From assembly GCA_948567375.1 (NCBI GenBank), contig OX419755.1, positions 59,097,945 through 59,161,944 on the forward strand: a stretch of DNA of 64,000 bases, given 5' to 3'. Source of the stretch: Lunularia cruciata. Lineage: Eukaryota > Streptophyta > Marchantiopsida > Lunulariales > Lunulariaceae. Positions 12,112-25,970 of the stretch are shown piece after piece. The number at the start of each line of letters is the position of its first letter. Positions within the stretch are counted from its first letter, which is position 1. The notes under the pieces are model-generated. The model saw only the letters and a list, made by a program, of their open reading frames with translations, had not been told where the DNA came from and did no database searches. The position numbers were made by a program, and so were the translations under genes.

Positions 12112-12851
12112 TATAATGCCAAGAGCTAGCCATATGATCTAGATGTGAAATTCTGTTTGGTAACATTTGGAATGATGTTATACATGATGGTCAAAATAGA
12201 TCAGATAGAAGTATCACCAAAAGGATACTTCTACTAATAGGGCAGAAAACCAAAATAGATTTGAAAACCTTAGAACTAATAGCTAGACATATGATTTGAA
12301 GGTGAGAATTGGGTTGGTAATATCTGGAAGGATGTTACACAAGATGGAATGAATAGATCAGAAAGAGGTATCACTAAAAAGAGACTTCTACTAATAGAGT
12401 TGGAACCAAAATATGCCTAAAATCTTTGAAGGCCTAAACGGATGAATTAGGGCTCAAAAATGTGCAAATCCTCCCCCAATAAAGGAAAGGATGGCCTTCC
12501 CTCCCCCCTGGTTTGTCTCGTCAAGAGATTTCCAACTGTACCTCACCACGTGATTCTGAGATTCCTACAAGAAGATTCCCTAAAAGATTCCTTCCGGTCA
12601 AAGCTTATTTGACCAACCAGATAGGACCAGGACCGACTTGTCACCCATCCAAGTAAGTAATCCAAGGGTGGAGCTTGTTGACATGTCATCTATCTGTTTA
12701 CCTAATCCTATGGTGGAGCTTCATTGGAGGAATCCGCTTTGCCTATATAATAAAGAGAAGGTGCTCCTTTGGGGCATAGGAGTTTGAGTGTGAAAGTGTG
12801 TGTTTCTCATGGTGTGTTTCTCTTCAGGTCTCCTATCCTCAGAGTATTACA
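12112..12851 (+). mobile_element. Solo LTR inserted in the copia gag region
   Basis: About 740 bp, closely matching 15031-15769 and the reverse complement of about 27006-27734. It is flanked by the 5-bp duplication CATGG (12107-12111 and 12852-12856). No internal region of an element is present, so it is a solo LTR left by recombination. It falls in the zinc-knuckle part of the host copia gag. The LTR contains a TATATAATAAAGAG string near its end that could be its promoter. Confidence 0.85.
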
Positions 12852-12856
12852 CATGG

Positions 12857-13630
12857 CCTACTTTGCCACATCTCCAACAATTCACCTATTTCCTCTCCTT
12901 GGACTTGCCTCTAGACTTAGACTTGAACTTGGCCTTGCTTTTCCCCTTATCACCGTCATTAGTCCTCCATTGAGGTCTCCCATGTTGGATAACCAAAGCA
13001 TTGCCTTGAGTAGAAGATGAAATTGAGGTTGCAACAAGTTTTTGTAGCAAGTCATATGTGAGTAGAGTTGTTGTCACCTCTTCAAAGGTAATAGTCTTTT
13101 TCTTGCGGTGCAACAAAACTTGTGAAAGTGACTAATAGGAAGCCGGTAGGGAGCCCAGCAAGCGTAGTGCCTTTTGCTCCTCATTCAAGTCCTCCCCCAA
13201 GTTTTTCAAGTCTACTACTAGATCATAAAATACATCTACATGGTCTATGATGTTGGTCCTTGGTTTCATCTTGAATTTGATTAGTTTGAGATTGGTGTAC
13301 AATCTATTTGACAATTCATTCTGATGATACTTGCTCTGAAGTGCATCAAAAAAGGAGGTACAATCAGAATGTTCCTCCACTTGCTTGATCACATGGGCCT
13401 GAAGGTGAAGCAAAATATTATTCACGGCTTGCTCTTGCATATCATCCCAATCACTTTGTCTCACATCCTCAGGTTTCTCCCTCAAGAGCTTACCCAAACT
13501 AGTTACCCTGAAAACTCCTTTCACCTGCCGTTCCACAACAAGTAATCCATGCGGCCATCAAACTTGGGTCCACCAAGCTTCAAAGTACACATTTTTACTT
13601 TCTTCTGCTCTCCAAGTACTATTGAGGCTA
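12857..13630 (-). pseudogene. Copia gag region
   Basis: The 134-residue frame at 13536-13132 has the UBN2-type gag pattern of plant copia elements, including EQAVNNILLHL, FFDALQSKY and LRLLGSLPASY. The adjacent frame at 13116-12886 is basic and lysine-rich, as expected just before the zinc knuckle. Gag probably starts near 13625. Confidence 0.75.
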
Positions 13631-15025
13631 TTGCTGCACTTAGAGACTCTTCTTGAGTCCCTAAACCTTCCACCTTAATAATCCAATACTTAGGAGAGTG
13701 GGTCGTAAGACGGAAATTGTTTTATAGCAGCTTCTTCAAATACTTAAAGTCAATATCTAGTTGCATCAACTTGTAGCCCCATCCAAGTCTTGAGTCGCAA
13801 GTTATGAACTGAACTCCAAAGGGGGTGGAACCTTGGATTTTATACTACATTCATAGGTCTAAGACTTCTCCTCCTCAGACTCTCTTTGGGTTCTACTTCT
13901 TGCTTTTCGTTGTTAGTGTAATAGCAAACCTTTAACTAAGGAAGAGTTCTGCCAGTATAAATATACAAAAGTTCACTATTAGACTCACTCACAAAATTTG
14001 GATAAAGATTGTGCAGATCAAGTAAGTAAGCAAGAATATTCACCATAAGCAATAAGCAGGTATCCATCCAACCTTCACCATCCAATGCCTGCCATCTCTT
14101 CAAGATTTCAGCTCCTACCTTCACCATGTCAAGGCATATGACTAACAATAGATTTGGTTTACAGACTGCAAACTCTATTGCTATCGAGCAGATATGAAAT
14201 TTTTATCTAGATACATTGGTTTCCTAAAAGCCATCCACTACCATTCTATCACTAAAACAAGAGCTCAATGGTCAAAGAAATTCAGACTGGTATTATTGTG
14301 GTTTCTCCACCTGGACATCTGAACCAATTCCCACCAACTTACCCTACTTCATGTCAAACATCTGTAGTTGAGTTCAACAAAGGGAAATTTCCAAGATGTG
14401 AAATCTGAAGTAGTTGTCAAACTAGAAGTGGGAACCTCTTAACCAGAACGAGAACAATCAAAAAACTCATCATAGCAATTTGAAAATGGACCACACCGGG
14501 AAAGACTTGGAGACTATATTGTCATGCTCTGCTACATGACAGAGGCAATAGTTGCAACTATAGATATAGATATTGTGTCCAACTCCACCAATACTAACCA
14601 ATTCTCAATCATCTTACTCATTCCTGCTCAGCCTCTTCTACCCCCCTACTTGTTGTGAGGGCAACATGCTTTTGATATCTCTCTTTCTAGCCTTCCACAT
14701 GCCAAAGACCAAATACACACAATGCATTGGCTATTGTCAATGTTGCTTTTGCAACATGCTGCACACCTTCTCTCCCGGCCCTCTCCACCATATCCTTAAA
14801 AAATAGTTTTCTCTCATGCTCTTCACTTTCACAAATACTCATTGGACAACTCAACAATCTGCAAACCAGCAGTTCTCTTCCTCCTTTTGTTCTCTTGATC
14901 TTATCTCATCAATGCTTTGATTATCAACGCAGCTCACATGCTTAACTTGTCCAATTTGATCTTTGGTTCGGCCAACCTAGGGGAACGGAACCATACAAGA
15001 AACCACTGTCTGGCTTGAATCCTAG
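13631..15025. other. Copia leader region, unassigned
   Basis: This stretch lies between the copia gag start and the solo LTR at 15031. It is longer than a usual leader, so it may hold a further inserted fragment. Frames here are short and not recognisable. Confidence 0.35.
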
Positions 15026-15030
15026 CCTAC

Positions 15031-15769
15031 TGTAATACCAAGAGCGAGCCATATGATCTAGATGTGAAATTTGGTTTGGTAACATCTATAGTGATGTTAT
15101 ACATGATAGTTAGAATAGATCAGATAGAAATATCACCAAAAGAGTACTTTTACTAATAGAGTAGAAACTGAAATAGACTTGAGAACCTTAGAACCAATAG
15201 CTAGACATATGAAAAAAAGGTGAGAATTTGTTTGGTAACATCTGGAAGGATGTTACACATGATATACTAAATAGATTAGAAAGATGTATCACCAAAAGGT
15301 GACTTCTACTAATAGAGTAAGAATCAAAATATGCTTGAAATCTTTGAAGGCAATTTTGGAGGCCTAAACGGATGAATTAAGCCTCAAAAATGTGCCAAGC
15401 CCCTCCCCCCAAAGGAGGAAAGATTGGCCTTCCCTCCCCCCTGGTTTGTCTTGTCGAGAGCTTTCCAATAGTAACTTACTCATGTGATTTTGAGACTCCT
15501 ACAAAAAGATTCCCTAAAAGATTCCCTCTAGTCAAAGCTTGTTTGACCAACCAGATAGGACCTAGACCGACATGTCACCCATCCAAGTAAGTAATCCAAG
15601 GGTGGAGCTTGCTGACATGTCACCTATCTATGTGCCTAATCCTATGGTGGAGCTTCCTTGGAGGAGATCCTCTTTGTCTATATAATAAAGAGAAGGTGCT
15701 CCTTTGGGGCACCGCATGTTGAGTGCGTAATCTGTGTCTTCTCTCTTCTCTTTTCCTTGGAGAATTACA
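15031..15769 (+). mobile_element. Second solo LTR of the same family, in the copia leader
   Basis: 739 bp, beginning TGTAATACC and ending GAATTACA, with the 5-bp duplication CCTAC on both sides (15026-15030 and 15770-15774). It matches 12112-12851 in the same orientation. Confidence 0.88.
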
Positions 15770-16395
15770 CCTACTATGCCCCACTTGTCCCCTAGCTTGA
15801 GGCTTTAAGGACATGGCAGCCTCTTTCAAAGAGTTTGGTAGTGGTTGCTCCTGTTTTGGTTCGAAAGATACAAGTTGGGATGGCTGGAGCTGAGGGCCGA
15901 CAACCTTTGGATGCAAAGGCTATTTCCCTTTGGGCATTCCTTAAATCACTAATGCATGGGACCGGGTTCCATCTTTACTCTATTGTGTCACATTTACCAA
16001 ACCTCAGTGTAGTGGTAGTCTTTGAGGTCTGATCATCTCTACCTGCATTACTAAACTTACTCTTTGATCGTTCCACCTATATCTTTGTCAATTTCTCACA
16101 GTCAGAGCAAGCAATTGAGCTTATAGACATTGAAAAAAATAAGCCACCTAAGCCTTACCCCAGCCTTGTTGTTGAAGTTGAGATTATTGAGCTTGAGATG
16201 GAACCGAAAACAAAGGTCAAAGGTGGAATCTCCCAACAAGTTCTTGATGATCCGACTCAAGTTAGCACTGACGCCCCAACTTAGTGTAGCAATTTTTTGG
16301 GCACTAGCAAAGCTTTTGGTGCATTTTTCTAGTTCCATGGACAATGAGAGCTCTGTTGCTTCTACTAATCAACATTCAAGGTTGTGATACCAAAT

Positions 16396-16654
16396 TGTTT
16401 GATAAACCTGATTAGTGCCACAAAAACATGTAGATTACAAGCAAGTTCATACATTAGACAAGAGTATGTGGTTCACCTCAATGTGAGGCTACATTCACAG
16501 GAAGCATCAAGAACCAACTTTACTAACTCAAGCTCCTCAATCTTTGCCAGTCTAGTCCTCTGATAGTTTCTCAATCCACTCTCACCCTCACCCTGCAAGT
16601 GAGCAACTCTCCTCAAATACAAGGAACCCTAAGGCATAAGAGTAAGACCTAACA
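16396..16654 (-). repeat. 5' LTR of the copia element
   Basis: 259 bp, TG...CA, partner of 8305-8563. The primer-binding site (minus-strand TGGTATCACAACCTTG) lies just below it at about 16377-16392. The AAGTG duplication follows at 16655-16659. Confidence 0.88.
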
Positions 16655-16659
16655 AAGTG

Positions 16660-19600
16660 TGGGTAAAGTGTCTAGGTTGTCCAACAAGGTTCACCATTAC
16701 CATAGGAAACCTATTAGCTACTACCACCTTCTGGGACTGGCACCCAACATCCAAAGTATTATCCAGAGTAAGGTGGTCTAGTCAATGAATCCCATTGTTA
16801 GCACATTGTAAAACCTCTCTAAGTAAGAAGTTTGTCCACCAAAGACAAAGATGATGAACCTGTGATCCCACTCAAGCTGCATCCAAAAACATAGCATGTC
16901 CCATTCAAAAATAGACCTCATATATACTCACCACTACCCATGTACAAGAATCACCCACCAAAGGAACATTCTCCAAAATGTAGATTGGAGAAACAGAGCA
17001 ATGAACCTAGAGACATAGCATATATAACATTTCCCAAAACACACCAAGATGGGGATCTTTTAGACCCTAATCTCAATCAGCATGACTATGTCCCTTACAT
17101 GGCCTCACCAAATAAATGGGATTATGTCTCTCCAAATCTTGCTACACCAACAAGGAAATGTTTGCTAGTAGGGTCTCTTGGTAACCCTTGATTGTTGACA
17201 TTTGTAATAACTTAAGATACCAATAGGCCAATTGTGCTACATGATGTAACAAGACTTGCTTGGTAGCCTCATCTCTCTCTATATACAAGTAGCTTTATAC
17301 TTGTATGCTTGCATGTAGTACCATAACTAGCCCAATGCTAATCCTACCAAACAACTCCATTAGACATACTCCCTCTATTGGATACTACCAAGAAATGAGT
17401 ATGGTATCCAAAGGTGATAAGGTAATAAACTCCAAAAATTCATCCTCACATTGGTCTCCTGGTGGTACAAAGGTTCCACTCCAAGCTTGTTGCACCAACG
17501 GATCTGCATGTTACTATAATGTTTCCTCAAAACTCCACAATGGAACATCCAAGATGGATGGAAAAATCTCACTTGTACTCCAAATCCAAGTGATCTCCTC
17601 TAATATTAGAGTATCTTCTACATGAGCATTCTCCTCCAATAATTCACCAAGCCAAGTAATAGACCATTGAAAGTTGAAATTGATGCCATGGTCCTTGATT
17701 GTAATGAGCCAATACTACCATTACTAAAGCCATACTAGTAGGCAACATACACGTCCTTCACTTGACTACTAACCTAGTCTATACAAGGTTGTCTACTCCT
17801 AGTAATCAATATTGAAACCCATGGAGTATAACATTCCTCCACAAATTGGCTCATCTTATGACTCTGCTATTATTTTAATGGCCTAAGCTCTCACCATAGA
17901 GTTATCACTCAAAGGACCAAGTTGAATTTGGACGATGAGCTCTCTAAATGTGATGTATTGTGTAGAAACATCTCTTAGAGATGTCTAGATCTAAAATAGG
18001 CACCTCTCCACAGCAATCTTTCATAGATCAAGATTGACAACTATAGCCACCATAAAGGCACATGAACTAGAGTCTAATAAGACCCTCTATGGTATATAAA
18101 CCTTCCTAGAAGGTCCCACCAAATAGAATATCCTCCTTTGGTTATCCAATAGGACAACTCCAAGTGTGGATCAAGCTTGTTCAAAGGCAGATCTAGTTGG
18201 TAACTCCTCCAACCTAATTGTTATTGTCTACCATAAACCACTAATCATTGAGTGAATCCCATGCTCTTCAACCAAGTCAGCTTCACTATCAACCACCTCT
18301 ACTCTAGAAGTAGAAACCACATTGTCCCTACTCTCACAAAGTGTGATAGCCAACTAGAACACTAGAGCTAGGTCAATTCCCAATGTAAACATATCATTGG
18401 TTGAGAACAAAGAGAAGCACATAATCAACTAAGTTGCTCCCAACATTGTGCTAGACTCAATTTATGTAGTAGTAGGTGGTTGACTTACATCTAGTCCATC
18501 ATGCTCCATCATCACCTACCACACTAGGACATCTAGGAGCCATGGATGTTAATTGTAGTGCCTCAAAGAGTGAAAGATTGGGGAAGTCTAACCTACCTAC
18601 TAGTCTCTCTTTGTTATGGATCCAACTCCTCTAGGCTCCACAACATGTTTTGCACTCCTAGTCATTGCGGTAGATGCATCTACCTATGTTGCTCTATGCA
18701 TAAAGTCCAAGATGTCTCTATCACCAACATAAGAGGTGGAAGCCTTAGCACCCAAATTTGATCTCCTCTAAGCTATGGCCATGCTAGCAAATCTCTACTC
18801 TAACTACTAAATCCAAGTAGATAGGTTAAACAAAGGTCCGTAGGGGTTTCTTTGGTTAAAACACTTGCTAACCAAAGGCCCGTAGGGAATGTTGGATTTC
18901 TGACTTTGCAAACTAATAATCTATGGTTGTATTAGATGCAAGGGTAGGTATTGCACCTCTATCAAGTATAGTTCCTCTACCAACTTGTCATGTATGACTT
19001 GGAGTTTCTCTAACACCTACCATAGCAATCACACCACTCCGTAACTTTAGGTGAAGGTCAAATCATTGGTCACATGTGTGACCAAATCTATGGCAATGGT
19101 CACACTATCTCTATGATGGCTATTATGCACTAGAGGTATCATGTCCACTACCTTGATTGCACTCTTTCTTGTAGTGAGATCCATCACAAGTCCAACAAGC
19201 AGCACCACCACTCATTGGTTGGTATTGACCTAAAAAGAAGGTAAAGGTTTAGCTGCACTAGGCTCTCCACTTGCTCCATAAGATCTAGATTGTCCATTCT
19301 TCCCTTGGAAGTCAACATGGTGTGGTGCACTCTATTTCACTCTAGAAGAAGTAATAATTATGGGGTTTCCTTATTAAATCTGTATATCACCACTATCTCC
19401 TCCACCATGTTGAGCTCAATGTGCTCAACCAAACTAAAAACCATCACCAAAGTAGGTGAGGTAGCCTGTAACAACATAACATCATGTATTTTATGTTGCA
19501 ACTCCCTATCTAGGCTCCCAAACCAGACTAAACTACTTAGGCCTAAATAACTCCTTGAGTGAAACTGTCAGCCATCGCATGCAAGTATATGCCTTGCATA

Positions 19601-20592
19601 GGCTCTCTCTAGCCTTCCATTGAAACTATTGCAAGCTCCTCAACTTGTTAGTCCACACTCCTTAGTAGTTTTGCTTCAAGCACTAGAAGAAGTCCACCAT
19701 GAGATTAAACCCCATTATTGCACAACCTCTCGTAGTAGTACCTCCACTCATATTAGCACCATTTCCACTAGATACACCAAAGTAACTAGAGCTAGAACTC
19801 ATGGGTACTACCAATTGATCCCTAGCAACCAAGCCTAAAGTGATGGAAATATAGTTTGAAGACCGATATTGTCTCTATAGCTCAATCTTCTCCAAGTGAG
19901 CTCTCTTGAACTCATGATAGTCATCTATTGGCAAACCTCCAAGTACTAAAATAACCTCTTCCATCCCATGAAGAGTATGAACAAAATCATGTTCTGCATC
20001 TACTATAGATCACACCAATTATCAAATTCTTGGATGAAGTCATCCAACTCAATGATATCCATTGTACTAAAGTAGCACTAAGGCCTTTGGAGCCCCCTAA
20101 ATCTTGTCCATGTCCCACAATAACAATACAAACACACCAAGTGCATTCCCAATTGAATAAGATCTTGTATCAAACTCAAAATCAAATTCAATCTCCCCCT
20201 CCCCATTAGGACTTAAGATACAAGCTAATACCAAGAACCACTCTATGTAAAGGAGGTAAAGGAGGAGTATTGTAACAATATCTCCTCAAGAACTTCCTAA
20301 GAACTCTATCATGACAATGTAACTCAAACTACAATTGTAACCACCATAACCACACCAATGATCGCCACCAAGTGCAACATCGAGGGCCACTAGCCCCTGA
20401 ACACTACTCACTAATATAACTCTAACTATGATAACTAAATTAGGAGAAAGTGTGACTTGTAACTTGTCATCACAACATGCACTCTCATGGTCTATAGGTG
20501 ATTAATTCTTGCCTCATTAAAGAGAAATATAAGTAGTCTGATTAGTCATCACTTCAACTTCATTATCAAGAGCACACTAGAGCACCTAAAAG
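16660..20592 (-). pseudogene. Gag and protease half of the PHD gypsy element
   Basis: On the minus strand a CCHC zinc knuckle (CWTCDGSHYKKEC) lies at about 19200-19155. A protease-like VLLDSSSC lies near 18100-18050, in the correct order for gag-pol. This block ends exactly at the copia target duplication and continues as polymerase at 8299. It is a fossil region without an intact frame. Confidence 0.6.
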
Positions 20593-21065
20593 TATAAAAA
20601 TATGGATTTTACTGACAAGTTAATCAAGCCTAATGAAGTAGGAAATTTGGCCAAATTAGTCTAGAATATTCTAGAAGTATCTAAAAAGCTACTTGGTATC
20701 TTCCAAGTATTGAGTAACGTGCATGCCAAATGGTGACTTCTAGGATAGAGCTTCTTGGGAAGCTTCTTGGCTAGCTTAGCTTGCACCCCAAGTAGGAGTT
20801 TATAGAAGCTTCTAACTAGCTTAGCTTGCATGCCAAGTAGGTGACTTCTAGAAGGAAACTTCTTGAGAAGCTTCTTGTTTAACTTGGCTTCCACTCCAAG
20901 AAAGTGGCTTCAGGAAGCTTCTTGAGAAGCTTCTCAAGAGCCTTTATGCTCCCTATAAATACCAAAGCAAAAGCTCATGCTAAGCATTTGGATTTTTCCC
21001 TCATTCAAGTATCCCAATATGATCTTCTATTCTCATATTTCTCTCCTTAGTCTTGGTCTTTTACA
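20593..21065 (+). repeat. 5' LTR of chromovirus copy 1
   Basis: It ends TTTTACA just before the primer-binding site. The first part holds tandem units of about 45-65 bp around GCTTGCATGCCAAGTAGG and GAAGCTTCTTGAGAAGCTTC. A CTATAAATACC string near 20955 is a good TATA box for the element's own transcript. Confidence 0.78.
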
Positions 21066-22404
21066 TTGGTAGCAAAGCAAGAACAAGATGGATGGAATTT
21101 ATAATCCACCAAAACCATTTCCACCAAATCATTGGGATGTTTGCATTTGGGTACTATCCAAGCATCATTTCATATAGTTTAGCACCTCATGCTTTGGGCA
21201 GAATTTTTTGAATGTGATCACCTTGTTTGAGGAACCCTTGGTACTTCCAATTGTAACTTTTGGAGAATGATAGACATGTTGCATCAATGTGTTAATAAAT
21301 TATATAAATTGAGAAAAGTATGATAAATTAGTAGTCATGGCAATAATGCCCAAAGTTATCATTGTTATGTAGCAACAAATCAAGCATTTTACTTGATTGT
21401 TGGATGAACAAGACCATCAATGTTAAGAGTGCATAGACAGAGTACCATTTCAAGAAAGAAAAGAGCAAATATGATTTCCAAAACCTAAGTTATTTGATAG
21501 CAAGAATCTCTTGGGCTTAGTGGAGAATTTTGTATTTGATTGTGAATGTTATTTTGAGGCTTCAAATCTACATGGTGAACAAAAATAGATTTTCTTAGCT
21601 TCAAACTAATTTGATGGAGTGGCAAAACTATGGTGGCAATTCCAAGTGGAGTGAGCTTAATAGCAATTTTTTGCACCAATCTTGACGTGGGAAGAATTCA
21701 AGGGTGCAATAACTAGGCAATTTCAAGCGATAAATGTCACACAAACCACACAAGATAAGTTTGCAAAGTTGAAACAGATTGGTTCTACAAGAAGCTACAT
21801 CACGCAATTCTAGAACATCATTATGCAAATTCCATATATATTGGATGGTGAAACTCTAGATTTATTTGAACGGCTTGAATTCACAAACCAAACTAGAAGT
21901 GACCATGGAAGAGCCAAAACACTTAGAAGAAGCCATGCAATTGGTTAAATGCTTTGATTCCTTGGTTGTGACAACTTGGCCTTGACCTCAACCTTCACCA
22001 AACCTACCAACACATTACACACAAGTGAAGGAGCCACCACCAGTAGAGATTGATGTCATCCAACAAAGACCGCTTGGCATAGCATATCAAGAAAGATTGT
22101 GGCAAAATGGTAGTTTTTTGTATTACTATCAGATTGGATATCATATTGTTGAATGTCCATTGAAGAATGTGTGATCTCAACAAATCATCCAAATAGAGTT
22201 TATGGAGTGGAATTATAAGAGAAAAAAGGAAACCCAATAGGAGATTTTGAGTTGTCTACTAGGAACTTGATTAGTTCCAATGGGATTGAAAGCTCAAACT
22301 ATGCAAGTTTGCTTCCTTTGCAAGATACAATATCTAATTTTGGTTGATTTTGGAAGTTCAAAGAATTGCATATCTATGCAATTAGCAAAGATATTAAGTA
22401 CTCC

Positions 22405-22606
22405 TATCCGTGAAGGGATCATCTACAATACATCTTAGATAATAAATCTTCATTTGCATGTTTCTTCCTTGGCCTATCTTCAATGGTGTAGTCATACTAG
22501 ACAAGACTATCATCCATCTTGCTAGCCTCCCACCCACATTCAGCTTGTTGAAGATGTACTTCAAAGCCTTGTGATCCATGGCAATCAAGCTAGTATTTGG
22601 AAGTAT
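22405..22606 (-). mobile_element. Reverse-oriented RNase H fragment of a different gypsy element
   Basis: At this point the chromovirus sequence is interrupted relative to copy 2 (compare about 41290-41330). The inserted stretch of about 200 bases reads on the minus strand as DHKALKYIFNKLN and GRLARW, the RNase H of another gypsy lineage. That pattern differs from the RNase H of the PHD gypsy element in this window. No terminal repeats are seen, so it may be filler DNA captured during break repair. Confidence 0.6.
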
Positions 22607-25600
22607 ATTGATGATGGCAGATGGTAGAAATTTTGCATTCCATACCTTACATCCTATTACTTTCAATATTGGGAAGGAGTATTTGGAATGTATGAGATTT
22701 GTAGTGGCACCTTTGCACTATGACATCATTCTAGGTCTACCTTAGCTTGAACATCACAAGTTTCAATTTGATTGGAACCAATAATAAATTCAAGTACAAT
22801 ACCAATATAAGAATTTTTTATTAGGTTATTTGGCACCTTTGAGTAAAACACTTAAGAATAGTCAATTCCAAGAAAGGAAGTTTATCAAGAAAGTAACCAT
22901 AAAGCTTTGAAGGAAGATAAGTCCCAAGATGGAAAGTTTGCAAATAAAGCAACTATAAAGCAAGCTTTGGAGGAAGATAAGTCTATTTTTATAATGTGGA
23001 TCAAGTTGATTATGCATGGAATATTTGAGGAGGATAAAAAGCCTCATCAAGCAATGGTTGATCAAATAGTCCAAGAGTTTTCATTTTTTTTTTGGATGAT
23101 CTGCCAAAGAATTTACCCTCCAATTGTGGTATGCTCTTCAAGATTGAGTTATTGCTAAGAAGTACTCCAATGAGTAGACAAATATATTATCTCTCACCAA
23201 AGGAGTTTGATGAGCTCCAAACAATATCGACAGAGTTGTTGAAGAAGGATTTCATATGACATAATACATCTCCTTGGGGAGCATTGGTAGTATTTGTCCC
23301 AGAGAAGGATGGACGACTTTGCTTATGTATTGATTATTGTGGTCTCAATAAACAAACAATGAAGAATGCATATGCTTTGCCTTGAATTGATGACTTGCTT
23401 ATCAATTGAGTGGTGTACAATATTTCTCCAAGTTGAATCTCTGAAGCGGCTATTGGCAAATTCTCATTGGCAAATAAAATGTACAAAAGATTGCCTTTTG
23501 CACAAGGTATAAGGATTTTGAGAGGAATTTTTTGCCTTTTGGGCTTACTAATGCTCCTCTAATTGTCATGTATCAAATTCATTGGGTGTTAGATAGGTTA
23601 TTGGATCAATTAATGGTGGTGTTCTTAGATGATATTTTAATCTATAGCAAAAGAAAGATAAAACATGCAAATCATGTATGAGAAGTCCTAAGATGACTAC
23701 GTTACTGGAAGTTTTACTACAAGAAGTCAAAGCATGCCTTTTGGCAAAAGTAAGTTACCTTCTTGGGTCACAAGATCTCATCAAAGGGGATCAAGATAGA
23801 AGAGGAGAAATCAAGGCCATTATTAATTGGCCTACTCCAAAGGATGCTACAAAAGTATAAGCAATGGATGGATGGCATTGGATGGATTGGCAAGTTTTTA
23901 TCTAGTGTTCATCCACTACTATCCTCATATGGCCACACCATTGACCAACCTCTTGGGGAACTCAAGCTTTCAATAGACCACCAAGCATGAAGAAGCATTC
24001 TAGAAGTTGAGGCATATGGTGTCTTCAAGACCCATTCTTCAACCATATGATCCTCAACTACCTGGTGTGGTTGATTTTGATGTTTTTAACTTTGTGATTG
24101 GAGCCATATTAAAGCAAGAATTCCCAAATCGGTTACATTTCATTTGCCTTTGTGACTTTACTGACTAAACATAGTAGAAAAGAACTACTCTGCTCAAGAT
24201 CAAGAACAACTAGCAATGGTATATGACACCAAGGTATGGAGACATTATCTCTTGGAGAAACAAATTATCATGCAAATTGATCACAAGCCCTTGTTCCAAA
24301 TATTACATTTGGAACACATGAAGAGTTGACATCATCAATGGGAGGACAACTACAATTTTTTGACATCAAACTTGAGCATAAACCCGATCAATTCTATGTC
24401 ATCCATGATGCCTTATCACAATGACTTGATTTGAAGCCTTTCCTCTCATTACAATGGCAATTATGATTGCATTAATCAACTCCAAAGCCCAAATCAAGTT
24501 TAGGATGGCTTTACAACAATATCCTTTCTTTGAGATGGTACAAGGTCATCTTGCAACATGTGGCAAGGATTAAAACACCTTCTTCCTGAAGGAAGGCCTT
24601 CTATTTTGTGAGAACCGGATCTATATTTTAGCCAAGGGTGATCTCCAACTTGTGCACCACCAAGAAGCCCATGACTTACCAATCATTGGTCACATGAGTG
24701 TGGACAAGACCTTGGGTACTCTCTAGAGTCAATGGTGGTGGCCCAACATAGCACAAGATGTTTGAGAGTTTGTTTGATATTGTGAGAACTACCACTGCAA
24801 CAAGACCAACAACTAAAAACCAAATGTACTCCTTCAACCACTCCTGATTCCATATGCTCATTAGGAACACATGAGCTTAGATCTCATCACATCTTTGCCT
24901 AAGACAAAGCAAGGTCACATAGCAATTGTGGTGTTTGTGGATAAGTTTAGTACGAAAATCCATTTGGCACCAACCTTTGATACCATGGATGCTCCAACAT
25001 TGGCACGGATCTACTTCAACAATGTCTTCAAGCATCATGGAATGCCTTGTGTACTCATCTTTGACAATGATCCTTGATTCATTAGAAAATTTTGGCAAGC
25101 ACTCTTCTAGATACTTGGCACTAAGCTTGCTTTGTCCATGGCCTATCATCCTCAAACTGATGGACAAATTGAACATGCAAATTGCACCTTGGAGGATATG
25201 CTTTGTGCCTTCATCAATATTCACCATACCAATTGGGATGAATATCTTATAGTTGTTGAGTTTGCATAGAATAATTCCAAATATGCAAGCATTGGATTCT
25301 CTCCTTTCTTCCTTAGTTTTAGTCAAGATCCACTTGTTAAAGATTCCTTTCTTGCTCCTCCTCCATCTCATGTCCCTCATACTTCCACCTTCTTGACCAC
25401 CATATCTCAATCTCTCTAACAAGCCAAATCTCATCTCCTTATTGCTCAAAATTGTCAAAAATAATATGCATACCACCATCATTGTGATCTCATATTTCAA
25501 GTCAATGATAAGGTCATGCTCTCATCTAGTAACTTACCCTCCCACTTGATACCCAAGTTTGTAAACTTGCTCCTAATTGGATAGGGCACTTTGATATCAC

Positions 25601-25970
25601 CCAAATGATTTCTCTTGTTGCTTATTGACTTGCCTTACCTTGTTGTATGTGCATCTATCTTGTCTTTCATGTTTCCAAGTTAAAACCCTTTGTTTCTTAT
25701 CCATCTTCATTTCCTCTTGTGTCCAACCTCATCCTCCTCCCATTCCTATCAATGATCATGAGGAGTATGAATTTGATTGTATCCTTGCATGTTTCCACAT
25801 TCAACAAGGCCATTGACAACATATAGAGTACAAAGTACTCTAGAAATAGTATCCATTTCATAATATCACTTGGGAACCTCTTTCTCATCTCCAAAATGCA
25901 CAAACAACCATCCCGGAGTTTGAAGCTTCAATGGTGACAAGGACATGACCAAATAGGTAGTGGGAGAATA

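Larger units (their letters stand above)
8305..16654 (-). mobile_element. Ty1/copia element inserted in the PHD gypsy element
   Basis: It is bounded by two 259-bp LTRs that begin TG and end CA, with a 5-bp target duplication AAGTG on each side. Coding direction is minus. Inside the 5' LTR lies a primer-binding site beginning TGGTATCA, as for initiator tRNA-Met. A purine-rich tract (AAGGAGGAG) precedes the 3' LTR. Gag, protease, integrase, reverse transcriptase and RNase H are in copia order. Two solo LTRs of another family sit inside it (12112-12851 and 15031-15769). By eye the LTRs differ at about 29 of 259 positions, mostly transitions, so the insertion is old. The element is broken. Confidence 0.88.
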
